Part shown: piece by piece, positions 52,600-64,000 of the stretch | Layout: each line of letters opens with the position of its first letter | Position numbering within the stretch: position 1 is the first letter of the stretch | Assembly: GCA_963585895.1 (NCBI GenBank) | Contig: OY757904.1 | Span: forward strand, 83,890,836 to 83,954,835 | Source of the DNA: Sepioteuthis lessoniana | Taxonomy: Eukaryota > Mollusca > Cephalopoda > Myopsida > Loliginidae | DNA length: 64,000 nt | Reading direction: 5' to 3' | The notes under the pieces: generated by a model | What the model was told of the DNA's origin: nothing | Database searches by the model: none | Seen by the model: only the letters and a program-made list of their open reading frames with translations | Position numbers and translations under genes: made by a program

Positions 52600-54700
52600 G
52601 ATTTCATTTCAATCAAATGTTGGTCTTCTCTCAGTCCTAAATTTTTAACAGATAACAACCATTTATGGCTGTTAATAATTCTTTTGTTTACTTTGTGCAA
52701 AAAGACTTAGTTGGATTACATAAATGTGAATATCAACTGTAAATTGCTTTAATTTTACAAAAAAGTTCAAGTGGTACTTTTATTTAGATTTTCTTCTGAA
52801 TAAGTTTACAATTCTCAAAAATTTTGTGAGCAAATTTAACAGTTAGAAGAAATATTTAAACATCCATCAGTTTTCAAATTCTTTTTTTTAAATTTTAAAG
52901 TTCATAAATAGATTTTTAAAATCATTGATATAATTTTTAAAGATAATAAATGAAAAAAAAAAATTAGAAATCTGATAATGAGAATTTCTCAAGAATTTGA
53001 TAATCCTACAAATTTTGAACATGAATAAAATTAGAAAAAAGATTTTACAAAACTTTTTATTCCAAAAAAAGACAAAGAAAATTAATTTAAGATTTATCAA
53101 TTTTGACTAAATATTACAATAAAAGACAATCCATTTCTTAAATCTCATAATTTACTCTATCAAGTTGAAACATTTCCCCATAGTAAAATTGCCCTAATAT
53201 CAACTTTATGATCATTGTAAAATCCTCTGTAACATATTAGGTCTTCAATGATTTTATTTCATATGACAGGAAAAGACCAGGAAATATTAACTATGCCCAA
53301 AAAGTGTTGGCATTAAATAACCTACAAAGGTTGATATGCCATAAAACCTAAACAACCAACCCCAAAAATGAAAGAGTTGCAAGTTTTTTGGATTCTGTTC
53401 ATACTGTTACAAAGCTTTGCCTTATATGCTACTGTTGCATTCTTTGAATTTGTCATCCACTTAATACCATTTCTTTAAGCATCTAGACAATGTTTTAAAA
53501 CAAGAAGGATTCATTACCAGGATAAACTTATAAGATATGAGTTCTATCATGCAAGGCTAAATCTTGTTTCTTAAGGGGCAAAATTAGACAGACTTAAATC
53601 ATTCTTATTTTAACTAATTTTATTTTTCTTGTAAGTAAATTTGACTGTTAATATTGAACTTTAAGTCTGTCTAGTTTTTCAAACCACAAAATGATTATCA
53701 TTTCATAATTTGAAAATGGTGTTCTTAATTATTTTTACTAAACTTTCTCACCAAATATACACAAAATGATTTATATGGATAAGTTAAGATTTAGGAAAAA
53801 ATCAAATTGCATTTAGAAAATTAAGTGAGCTTCTTTTTTTTTATTTATACAAAGAAAACTGATATGAAATAATTCTGATTACCATTTTTGAAGACAGAAT
53901 AGGCATATTATCTATTATTAACAGTTTCATAAAATCCTGTAAAAACAAGATACTGAAAAAGAAGTTCGTTCCCATTATATATTACTCCTTACACCACGAA
54001 AGAATAACATGATTCATTCAAAATTTTCATCAGAAAATGTGTTGAAACATTTCAAAGATTTATCTCGATTGAAAAATTCTGGAATATAGTTCAAATAAAC
54101 ATAGTTGAAAGAAAAAAAGTAATAGTTTTATAACAATTTATGAGCAGATCTTTTTTTTCTTTCATACAAATAATATAGTATGGTTGATATAAATATTGAT
54201 TTTTGTTATTAATAACACTACTTACTTATGAAAAGAAAGTGCATGTGATATTTTGATCTGCAATTTTAATATGCTAAAAGTAGATCAAACTAGATAAGAT
54301 TATCCAAGAAATTATATTTTGTTTTTAAGAGTCATTATGACTTGTAACTACTGATACAAATTAACTTTTTGCATGTGTATTATAAGATATAATCCTAAAA
54401 ACTGATAACTAGAATAAGTTTTAATTTTAGTTGAATATAATTTACATTCGTCTGTATATCAAAATGAAGCTTGCTTTTTTTTTACTAAGTGGCTAAAATG
54501 TTCTTAAATAACAAGGGAATTAATTTTCTAAAGATTATTTACAAATTGCCTCCCTTACACGAAGTATGCACAATTATCAACTGAATTATTTTTCTTTTAA
54601 AATTCAAATTAAAAATGTAATTATTTTGCATTATGAAAAGTATTTTTCCATTTTATTTCTGATGGAATACTGTTCAACACAATTTTTTTTTAAATTTGTG
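52600..54700. other. AT-rich intergenic DNA downstream of SLC30A5
   Basis: No gene. The only recognised item is a hairpin-tail fragment at 53306-53345 (TTGGCATTAAATAACC...GGTTGATATGCCATAAAA). Confidence 0.5.
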
Positions 54701-54710
54701 ATGGATTGTA

Positions 54711-54815
54711 AGGTGAAGGGCAAGGAGTAGCGCCCTCCCCTACACCTTGGTGTAGTAGCTATCGAAATGGGAGCCTTCAGGTCACCCTTGACTATGATCA
54801 CCAACTTTACTTACT
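54711..54815 (+). mobile_element. SINE-1 3' fragment
   Basis: CTACACCTTGGTGTAGTAGCTATCG through TGACTATGATCACCAACTTTAC is the SINE-1 body in plus orientation. The tRNA head is missing, as in normal 5' truncation. Confidence 0.8.
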
Positions 54816-54889
54816 ATAAGGGGAAAGGATAACAAATTTATCCATCTCTGTGTGCAAACACGCATGCACACACATTTATCTGTACTACC

Positions 54890-54940
54890 AGTAGGGCCTA
54901 GAATACACTGACTTCACCCTTTACAGAAGGGTAAGACCAT
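54890..54940 (+). repeat. Repeat B head fragment
   Basis: GTAGGGCCTAGAATACACTGAC then AGAAGGGTAAGACC matches the head of repeat B copies. Confidence 0.5.
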
Positions 54941-56179
54941 AACAATGAAAGAGTTGTTTTTGGTTAAATGTGTCACAAGATCAAATTCTATATCAAATTT
55001 AGGGACAATGAGACAAATATTTAACAAGTTAATTCAGCTTTGTGAAAATCATGTTCTATTTCTAGCACAAGTTTTTAGGTTGTACAAATTAGTTCTGGAT
55101 GTATGGAGTATTGTGGATGATGGACCACATTCTGGACAAATGGAATTGAGGAAAATATTCAAAAAGTAAGAACTGTTGTCAGATATAATTAGCATTTAAC
55201 AGTGAGAATGATCAGTGATAAATTAACATTGATCTGCTGATTTTCTCTCTGTGAACAAGTTTTGAGCCAAAATGAATATTCTTTTGATACCACACAACCC
55301 CTTTACACCCTCCACTCTGAATCCTTGTGATTAGTTCCTGTTTCCTAGAATCAAAACCCATCTCCATTTAGAAATTGTTAAGAACACGCTCCAAGTTATG
55401 ACAAACTAACTAAAGGCAATGTCAGTTGAAGACTTCCAGTACTGTTTTCAGTGTGTGACTTTCCAAAGGAACAATTTTGAAGATAAAGTAGATCCGTAAT
55501 TGATGATAAGAATTTTTAAATAATATGTTTAATTATTTTAAATACCAACCTTATATAACTTGATTTACAATGATTTTCTGTGTTCAAAAGTTGTTTCATT
55601 TTTACTATAATATATTTCTCAGAGATATTTTCTTCTTAACAAACATGAATGATTAATTCTAATGTGTTTTATTACATAATATTTTTTATTTCCTAGTGGG
55701 TAAGATGGGAGGTGGGTAAGTTATCAGCAGGGAAAAAATTAACAAAGCAAACTCTTGCTGAATTTGTTTATGCTTACTTGAAAGACATTAATCCACTTCT
55801 CACTGAATTCTTCCCTTTCACCAGATATCTAGACAAAAATTCACACTGCTGCTATGCCACAGTGATTGATGAAAATAATAGTAAATGAATTTGCACTTGG
55901 GCAAATCATTCCACCATAGTTAGCTTACCTGCCTGAACAGTAACACCAAAAAGTTGTTACTTCTATCGTCAACCTTGACAAAAAGCAGTCAGTTTCACCA
56001 AATTCAGCAACTTCAGTTTTTTTTAAATCAGAAATGTCTTAGTTAAATAACTGATTCAAATTATTGATGAACTGTTTGTTATATCAAAATAAAACAGTTT
56101 TTAAAATGTTACACTAGAAAGCAAAATTATGTATTACTAAATTCATTTACAGAAAAGAACAATTTAACAGTGTAGCAGA
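54941..56179. other. Intergenic, possible unassigned transposon relic
   Basis: A plus-strand frame at 54945-55169, with LIQLCENHVLFLAQVF, and another near 55700-55885, with KLTKQTLAEFVYAYLKDIN, look less random than their surroundings. I recognise no family. Confidence 0.25.
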
Positions 56180-56460
56180 AAGAAAGAATTTCAAATTATT
56201 ATTTAGTGCAGGAATTGTTTTGGCTGTTGGAGTTTCGAATTTATATATTTCGTCCAGTGAGAATGACTGATGCCATTCTGCCCAGGTGACCTCCCCAGGC
56301 AATATAAAAGGCTGTGTATCACTCTCTCGACCTCTCTTCCTCACATATTTATCGACCAGGACAGACCGACTCTCTTCTTCACTAACTCTTCTTGACGATT
56401 CTATCAGCCGTAACAGACCATCACAACATGAGATTAACATTCAACTTTTAGGCCAGTGTT
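56180..56460 (+). mobile_element. LTR-type fragment related to 7460-7560
   Basis: GAGAATGACTGATGCCATTCTGCCCAGGTGACC is the complement of the 7480-7510 region. TATAAAAG at about 56302 is followed by a CT-rich start region, as in an LTR promoter. Confidence 0.55.
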
Positions 56461-56507
56461 CCTTTAGGAGTCCATTTTTTCATCATTCATTCCTCCGAGA
56501 CCCACTT

Positions 56508-56880
56508 TGCCCAGTCGGCTGGGGCTGTAGAATACACCGACAGCTTCTCTGCAGAGGGGTAACCCCCCCCCAACGTGTGTCCTTGATATGACACTAAACA
56601 ATCTGATGGTGAGGTTCCAGCAGTGCATGAGATTTGGGGAATGCAGAGTACCCCTTTATTGCCATCACTCCCAGGTCCACTCTGGCCCGGAATGGTAACA
56701 CCTGATAAGGGGCCTATCTATGGGTTAAATAGAACTAAACTGTGCTTCTTTCACTATACTGATTTTTGCATTTAAACTGCGTATTTATGCTAAACTGAAT
56801 TGTTTAAAATAGAACTGTTTTTGACGTCTAAACTGTGTACATATGCTGAACTGAATTATCTGAAATAAAACTGTTTTGAC
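56508..56880 (+). repeat. Repeat B copy, intergenic
   Basis: The head is GCCCAGTCGGCTGGGGCTGTAG. The middle and two to three minisatellite units follow. A second copy begins 13 bp later. Confidence 0.78.
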
Positions 56881-56892
56881 ATTTAACACTGT

Positions 56893-57465
56893 GTATTGCC
56901 CAGTTGGCTGGGGCTGTAGAATACACTGACTGCACCTTTGCAGAGGGGTAAGACCCCCCCCCCACAACGAGTGTCCTGGATATGACACAAAACAATCTGA
57001 TGGTGAGGTTCCAGCAGTGCTGGAGCTTTGGGGAATGCGGAGTACCCCTTCATTGCCATTGCTCCCAGGTCCACTCTGGCTTGGAGTGGTAGCACCTGAT
57101 AGGGCCCTATCTATGGGTTAAATAGCACTGACAGCATACTTATGCTAAACTGAATTGTTTGAGTAAACTGAATAGCTTGAAATAGAAATGTTTTTGACAA
57201 TTAAACCATACTTACATTTAAACTGTGTGCTTATGCTTAACTGAATTATTTGAAATAGAACTGTTTTTTAACATTAAAACTGTATTTACACTTAACAGAA
57301 TTGTTATATATAACTGCTTGAATATTTTGAAATGGAAATGTTTTTGACAATTAAACTGTGTACTTATGCTAAACAGAATTGTTTTAAATAGAACAGATTA
57401 TTTACATAAAAATGGATTTGGCGTTAATTAACCAACAAAGGTTGATATGCCATAAAACCCAACAA
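56893..57465 (+). repeat. Repeat B copy with full tail, intergenic
   Basis: The head is GCCCAGTTGGCTGGGGCTGTAG, with a C9 tract and GAGTGTCCTGGATATGACAC. Minisatellite units run to about 57400, then ATGGATTTGGCGTTAATTAACC and GGTTGATATGCCATAAAACC. This is the most complete reference copy in the window. Confidence 0.8.
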
Positions 57466-57469
57466 ACCA

Positions 57470-58779
57470 AACCCATCCTAGACCCACTGGTCCTCAAAAC
57501 TTCAGGTTAGACGTTTATTTCCAGCTCTATCCTTTGCAACTGTTTTCTTCCGTGTATGACCTCACAGCACAAGGTTTATCTTTCTGGTAGTCATTAAACT
57601 TCTTGAAACTCATCAATATTCTCATCCTCATTCCTGTATTTCCTTTCTTCTTAATGTAACAGAGCAGACCACAATTTGCCTTTTCATTAAAACAGCTTTC
57701 AATAGAGCAAATTTTATTCTTAGAAAGCTTATAAAGATTAAATCATAAAAATAAAATAGTATCTCAAAATGATATTTAGAGCAGTTCATAGAATTAAACT
57801 AAAAAATAATTCAAAATTAAAACCCCTTTTGAGGTATTTAAAATTTCAAAAATATCCAGGATGTAATGGGCAATTTTTCCTCAAATTTTAAATAAACAGA
57901 GGGTTTTTTTGGTTACTCAAATTACAAAGCTTGAGTCAATATCAAAAGCACTTCTGCCCTCAGCCAACATAAAAATGGAGGGATTTGGCCAGTTCAAAAG
58001 TTGCAGTTCTAGCAGCAGAGAGATCCAACAATAGAATAGCCAAGGCATCCCAGAGAGAAGGTGAAGGAGGAAATCTCAGGATGCTGCAATAGCAACTGCT
58101 GTCAAAGAACCTTTGACATAGCTGAAAAGGCTAATCCTTTTCTCTGCTAATATTTTCATCTTCTAAAGAGTATTATCAAACTGTAAAAAGAATGACACAC
58201 CTAACACTCATTCAACTGAATTCTGGTCATTTTGAGCTGCTTGCCAGAAGAATTCTAACACAATCTTTCTGTCAAGAATTTCTTCCTTTGAGAACTCTTT
58301 GTCTCAAACTCCTTCGAGTGAAGCACTGCTTTCCCAGACTCTCTAGAAGTTATTCAAACCTTTCAAAATAAACCTTAAGTCCTTCTACTTTTAGAAATTT
58401 CTGTTTCTTTGATACCTGGCCTAGTAAGAAAATTGGCAAGAGCAGGAACAATTCATCCAAGAACCTCACTTTAAAAAAAAATTATTGCTTCTTTTAGACA
58501 TCATAGCACATGTGAGCCATTTCTTTAATAAATCCTTTTAATATTTAAAAATCTATATAAAGCTTGAATTTTCTTTTTTTTTCTTTTTTTTTTATGTAAA
58601 ATTTTGTGCAAGAAATATTTTCAAACTTCTTGAAAATTTGGGAAGTAACAGAAAAAATCCCAAGCCCTAACTTAAAGTTGATTAATCTTTTGCCAAATCA
58701 AAGTGTTGAAATATGAAATATAGATTTAGCCAACCCCTCCACCACAAGCAAAATATGATCCAAGTTCAATTTTCAAGCA
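57470..58779. other. AT-rich intergenic DNA
   Basis: No frame or repeat that I can support. Confidence 0.4.
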
Positions 58780-59010
58780 GAAGAGACAGCTGATTTGAAT
58801 TCAGAGTTTTGTTTCTCTTAGATTAGTTGCTATACCAAGGCTAAAGATCTGAGTCTGTCCTACTATTTACTCACAGCTGAAAGGAAAGATGAGATGGATT
58901 CATGGCTTTTGCAAAGGCATTAGTCAGAAGCCAAATGCAAACAACCTCATCCAGGATTTTGAATTTGGGTTGCCAATTACATTTTCTACAATGATAACCA
59001 TTGTTCTAAG
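58780..59010 (-). mobile_element. SINE-2 copy, intergenic
   Basis: GCTGATTTGAATTCAGAG at the left end and TTTTCTACAATGATAACCATT (A-box complement) at the right match 19975-20215 in the same orientation. Confidence 0.78.
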
Positions 59011-60146
59011 AGCACCAGTATGTTAGAATTACTTAATCGTTTATATTAGCATAGTACCAATAAGAATGACTGGATTTATTATCTATTAACTCTTTTGTCT
59101 AGAACCAAAGTGTAATATCTGTGCACTCAACTACATATCAAAGTGTCATTCTTTAGTCCTTCTGCCTTGGATCAGAGTAAGGAAATTCGATGGTTACTTT
59201 TAAAAACAACAGAATTCAAAATATACAGATGAAAACATTATTTTGAAGAGGATGGAAGTTAACAACTTCCACAAAAATGAATACAAAATAAGAAATAAAA
59301 AATTAGAAATATCAATATATGCATGATTATTTTGATTATTTAAGTTTAATATATTTTTTAATCAAATTTCACTCAACCCAAACCAAAGTAGAATGAAACA
59401 ACATTTTTATCCTTGGTAGGACATACAGAGACTCCACTCTCATCTTATAATGATATATGAGCAAAAAATGCATAAATAGAAAAGAGTCATACTGTTGATC
59501 TCATCGATAGATCCCATGAAAGAAGTATTAATTGTTTAACATTTCAAAAGCATTATATTTCTCATTTGTCATAACCCTAGAGTTTACATCTCCGCTTTTC
59601 TGGTCAAAAAATAAAATGGAAATAATTTTTTAAAATAAATATCTCAGTTATAATAACCACTAGGAATGAAATTAGGTTTGTGTTCCAATGAAATCATTAA
59701 TAATAAAGTAAAAAGTTTTTAATAGTCAAATCTGTACAAGACTAAATTTTATCATCACATTTATTACAAATAAATAATTCTAGTACTTTGAATTGAAATT
59801 AACCACATTTGAGAACTACATGCTTTTTTAGAGAAAAGTTTTCACATTCTCAATAACTTGAATTTGAATCAGAACTTAAATGACTTTTCAAGTCGCACAT
59901 TGCACTTCGAACAAGCTGTTGTTTCTATTCATTTTATGTATGTGTTTTTTATTTTCCTTGTGTTTTATTGTTGTTTGCTTTGTTATATCTTGTAAGTTTT
60001 TATGTAGCAGCTGTATTTATGAGTCAGAGATAGAAAGAAAAACAGAAAGCAAGAAGATAAAAAACACAGCTGTGTACATTAGGAAAATTTATAGGAGAGC
60101 AACAAACAATCAATATCTATCAAAAATATTAACCACCACCAAGGGA

Positions 60147-60185
<39 letters not shown>

Positions 60186-60640
60186 ATTTTGCTTGTACCA
60201 CAATCTCTTATATACATGGAACATTTTCATGATACTTAATTAGCAAATTGCACAGAAAAATACAGTCTAGTATTTCTTTTGATTAAAATCACATACCATA
60301 GCAACTTACATAATCGAGTTGGTGCAAATGATTTTCCTTAGTTGATTTGGATATTTTGATTATACTATGGGCCTATTTCAATGATATTGATTATTTCAAG
60401 CAAAGTCAATCTCAGATGATCTACCTGACAAGGAACATCCTTCAGTAAGAAAAATTCAATATCAAACTTTACAAACTACCATCATAAAAATTTGCAAACC
60501 ACTTTTGAGATGTTTGATCTTAAACAGTACCTTCTTGATAAACTCAAAAATATCATTCTTTTATGTTTGAGTTGCATTTTTTAATAAAAAAATATAATAT
60601 ACTAAAAATGTAGCTGCTAAGGTTTGCAATGCTTTGTTTC
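59011..60640. other. AT-rich intergenic DNA
   Basis: No gene supported. The frame at 59880-60239 is low-complexity and runs into the CT repeat. Confidence 0.4.
60148..60186. repeat. (CT)n microsatellite
   Basis: About 18 CT units with one TT interruption. Confidence 0.92.
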
Positions 60641-60645
60641 ATAAA

Positions 60646-60664
60646 TAACCCTAACCCTAACCCT
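60646..60664. repeat. Interstitial telomere-like repeat
   Basis: Three TAACCC units (TAACCCTAACCCTAACCCT), lying 22 bp before repeat A copy 2. Confidence 0.88.
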
Positions 60665-60686
60665 GCCATTAAGCAAAGAAACTATA

Positions 60687-61456
60687 GGACTTTACACTCC
60701 TATAAATTATTTTGGGCTGTATGCCACTTGTTCCCACAACAAAGATGGCGGATGCTCACATATTCAGTCTCGGGAAACCATTGGCCAGAAGAACCACGTG
60801 ACATGCTTAGAACTACGTCCGCGCGTAAATTTTAGTCCTGCGTTTGGAGCCACCTACAAGACACGTATTTTCTATGAATACGTTGTCTTCAAACACCCTT
60901 TCTCTCTTCTACACAAATTCTTCGCAGCAGCAACACACTCCCTCCATTGTGAATCAACAGGAGTGAAAAGCAACAACATGGATGGGCCTCGCAGACATTC
61001 AAAATATACATTGACTATGAGACACTTTCCAGTCTCAGAGAAACTGCCCATTTCTAATCATAAAAAAAGGACATTTTAAATATGTAATCCTTTTGTAGCT
61101 TAGTTGTGTTAGACACACACACACACACAAGCTCACACATATACACACACTATTATTTTGTTAGAATTAGTGATAATTTTTATGTATCAATGTAAGTTTT
61201 ATTGTTGTAGAATATAAATTTGTTTTTGTTCATCACCTTGTTTTAAATGTTCCTTTTGTCCGCGCCATTTCATTTGTTTCATATCTTTTACTCATTTGTT
61301 GCATATCCTTCACTCATTGGCTTCCTTCATTTACTACTTTTTTCCATGTTCCTACATTATGCCTATTCTACCTTTTTTCTAAACACTCTATATCAAACTT
61401 CAACATAATATTGTGGAGAAATATAAAACTTATTAACATTAAATTTTGGGGGACTA
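60687..61456 (+). repeat. Unidentified ~0.75-kb interspersed repeat A, copy 2
   Basis: The inverted partner of 612-1305. It has AAAGATGGCGGATG near 60740, a YY1-like promoter motif that is altered in copy 1. A plus-strand frame (60798-61079) starts MTCLELRPRVNF and shares YTLTMR.FPVSEK with the copy 1 frame. A (CA)n tract lies at 61112-61128. The end TTGGGGGACTA is shared. Confidence 0.72.
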
Positions 61457-62790
61457 AAATACACAGTCACTACTACAAAACTAAATCAAACCAAACCTTT
61501 TACTGTTATTATTGCAATTTTTATTTAGTCCACAAAATTGGACACTGGTAACAATAATAATAGTTGCATATGTATCCTAATGTAAATATGACAAGTAACT
61601 CATGAATACAAAAAAGAAGTAAAAACATTATCAAAAATCTTTCATCTACTGCTACACTCACTAAAAAGGTGAGAAGTCACTACTTCTACCCTCCAGCTAA
61701 ACAAGGATTCAAACATATAACCATTTTTTTCTTCTTAGAGACCAAGTCCCTAAAAACATCCTTTTTTCCCCTTTTTTCTTAGAGACCAAGTCCCTAAAAA
61801 TGTTTTTTTTTCTTTTAATAAAAAACATTCTGTCTTTCTTTCTTCTGCGAGACAATGTCTCTAATGATGTTCTTTTTTCTTTTTCTCTTTCTTTGTCGGT
61901 CTTCTTCCCTCTTGAAAGAGCAAGTAATGGCATCAGAGACTTGAGTAGTTGTTGGAGTCAACTGAAGTCGTTAATTCTTTTTCTTTGAGAAACAATTCCT
62001 CTAAAATATAAATTTATGAAGTAGGAACCTACTTTTTTTCTGCTCCTTTCTTTCTTTTCTCTTCTTTTTAGCTTGAGCAGTAGAAACCTATTTCTTTTGG
62101 TTGTGCTAACTTCGAATTCTCTTCTGGAATTGTGAATGTAATACAAAGTCCTTCAGGTGGATTTAAATTCTTCTCATTTCTTTTGTTTTCCTTTTGGCTT
62201 TCAAGCCTTCTTTGAACTCCCTTCTAGAATTCTGAAAGAAACACTAAATCCTTCAAGTAGACTTAATTCTTGATACACAACTCCATTTGAGTTGAGGAGT
62301 AAAAACGTGGCCTAATTCTAATGCCTCTTGTTTCCAACTGACTACAGTTGATTTCAGCGGGTAACCTCAGGGACAACAGCACCCCTCCTCCAGAAACTCC
62401 AGCCAATCAGATCAAAGCTCTTCTGCCACACATAGATTTTCTCCAAACACAAAAGCTAACCAACACTAAAAAAAAAGATACAATACAAAATAGGCCCCGA
62501 ATAGACCTAGAAATGTTGGCACTCCATTCAATAAACCCATTTACTGAAAAAATTTCCACACTGTCCAGACAAGAGAAAAAAAAAATTTATTTAACATTAA
62601 TTCTAACAGGGAATGGGAATATCCACAAAAGAACACCTATCATCTCCTTTTTCATTCTTACATAGGAAACTTGGGCCTCCAGGTACCATTCTCACAATTC
62701 TTAATTGTCAGAACCGAAAGACCGAAGACAATGCAACTCAGTATCAAGAACTAAGGAACATAGACCATAAACTCTATGGCACGTACTTCC
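61457..62790. other. Low-complexity region between repeat A and the BEL/Pao relic
   Basis: A degenerate unit of about 44 bp, CTTAGAGACCAAGTCCCTAAAAA, occurs at 61734 and 61778, with weak relatives at 61842 and 61982, within T/C-rich sequence. The frame at 62348-62665 has no recognised family. This may be the 3' internal part of the BEL/Pao element (inference). Confidence 0.4.
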
Positions 62791-63990
62791 CTAGAACCAC
62801 AAGTAATCTTCTATATGATCACTAACTCTTTTAGGAGTTCTATGAGGTCTAGAACTATGCATAGAGCCAGATGCTTGAACAACAGCATCTGCAGGAATTC
62901 TTGAAATATTCTCAGAATCAGAGAGCTCTTCAGGAGGCTCTGAAGTCTGATGCAAATGACTAATAGATAATTCCAAAAGAAAGAGATGCTTCAATGAATG
63001 CTCCCGAGTAGTATTGTCAGACTTCTTAATTAAGGACGATCATATACATGTGTCATCTCCCGAGGTAACTCAAAAATCATTCTGTCCAGTGACCAATTAG
63101 GACGAGATTTGGCTTGATTCTTAATGAGCACTACATCGTCCACCCCAATGACATTATTAAAAGCAGACTGATACAAATCCTGAGTCAAATCTCTTAACCT
63201 AAGGAGGTACTCCTCTTGCCACAAATTCCTAAACCTCTGTAGAAAGAGATCCCTACACTCAAAATTTTTCAAAAGATCACATCCGGGAAAGAGGAGCCCC
63301 TTAAAAAAAAACTCACCTGAATTTATGAAAACAGCGCTGCTAGAGTGAGGGTGGATAAATGCATTTGGGGATATGATATCAAAACCTACATCCCCAAAAC
63401 ATCGGTAAGTGAGGGGACGAGAGTTAACTGCATTTTGTATATCAGATAAAACAGAGAGTAGTTAAAAATAACTCAGTTTTTGTTTCTCCACCAACTTATA
63501 AAGGCAGCATTTCACCGTTTTTACAAGGCGCTCCAACACACTTCGAAACCAAGCTGAATACTGAGGTATAGTAAGATGTTTAATGTTGAAAGTGCTAAGA
63601 TTTTTCCCGAATTCGTCAGCTATATGCACCTGCTGGATCAAATTGCACCCAGCCACAAAGGATCGTGTATTATCAGAGTATATATGGAAAGGCACCCAAT
63701 ATTTATTTAAAAATCTAACCTTAGTAAGAACTACCGAATAGGTGGACATATGATTCACCAATTCTAAAACAAGTAAAGATTAAAATATACATCTTCTTCA
63801 TTTCTTCACATTCCCGAACCCACAAGTGATCAGTGGAGTCTCTGCCCGTATGATGAAAAGGTTAGACAAAATTAATCCTGTGTTTGGTAGATTTATAACC
63901 TGTTATAATATGTAGTATAGTTGTGCCCCTTAGATCCCTTAAAACAAGAGCCGATCATCTGCCCTCTTTATCGTCACTTCCTGTAATGGC
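62791..63990 (-). pseudogene. BEL/Pao Pol: integrase and C-terminal region, broken
   Basis: On the minus strand, 63780-63462 carries the integrase core (YSDNTRSFVAGC, then VLERLVKTVKCCLYKL). After one in-frame stop the frame continues with AVNSRPLTYR and SPNAFIHPHSS. The segment 63272-63030 is the BEL-specific end (LWQEEYLLRLRDL and GVDDVVLIKNQ then RPNWSLDRMIFE). The segment 62994-62791 is a Pro/Arg-rich tail (RPHRTPKRVSDHIED) in another frame. The usual NG after SDN is TR here. The upstream part lies beyond the window. Confidence 0.88.
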
Positions 63991-64000
63991 TGTCACATAA

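Noticed and set aside
54945..55885. Possible hAT-like transposase relic
   Set aside because: Two short frames look protein-like, but I could not place any catalytic motif or family signature.

Overview
The window is eukaryotic, from an intron-rich, AT-rich invertebrate genome. It holds one protein-coding gene set in a dense bed of transposable elements. That gene is the zinc transporter ZnT5 (SLC30A5), on the + strand. It has 16 coding exons from 19667 to 52535, all with GT-AG introns and continuous phase, giving a 765-residue product with its start, stop and a downstream AATAAA. The many tRNA-derived SINEs, together with Tx1-like and Jockey-like LINEs, BEL/Pao and Gypsy relics and mariners, suggest a mollusc, and a cephalopod is plausible. 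That assignment is inference, because no species marker is present.

Layout. 1-18.3 kb: no host gene. Two head-to-tail, minus-strand copies of one LINE C-terminus (400-1690 and 1806-4050) are each split by later insertions. Next come four diverged, minus-strand LTR-type segments (2035-3430, 5080-5520, 6860-7800, 13380-13910) and a dead DD34D mariner whose centre is replaced by telomere-like repeats (8426-9135). They are followed by a decayed reverse transcriptase (10260-11560), a candidate solo LTR with CCAAT-bearing 38-bp repeats (11784-12250), and a GC-richer composite with promoter-like segments and a satellite-like array (14.3-18.1 kb).

19.4-52.6 kb: SLC30A5. Its two largest introns, 5 (about 7.1 kb) and 13 (about 6.8 kb), are enlarged by mobile DNA. 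Intron 5 holds the 5' half of a Tx1-like LINE and an internally deleted Gypsy-type element with both LTRs. Intron 13 holds a Jockey-like LINE split by an LTR and by a maT-like mariner. A second, shorter copy of that mariner lies in intron 7 on the other strand. Introns 1, 3, 12 and 14 carry SINEs and a minisatellite-bearing repeat family.

52.6-64 kb: AT-rich intergenic DNA with SINEs, two more copies of the minisatellite-bearing family, an LTR fragment, a second copy of the roughly 0.7-kb repeat seen at 612-1305 (now inverted), and at the right edge a minus-strand BEL/Pao integrase and Pol C-terminus running out of the window.

I found no operon, CRISPR array, complete tRNA or rRNA gene, or convincing new multi-gene system. 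The most interesting signals are structural: telomere-repeat filler inside a mariner, an inverted SINE pair beside exon 4, a hairpin 3' tail shared by unrelated repeats, and an unidentified repeat whose two copies carry similar reading frames.
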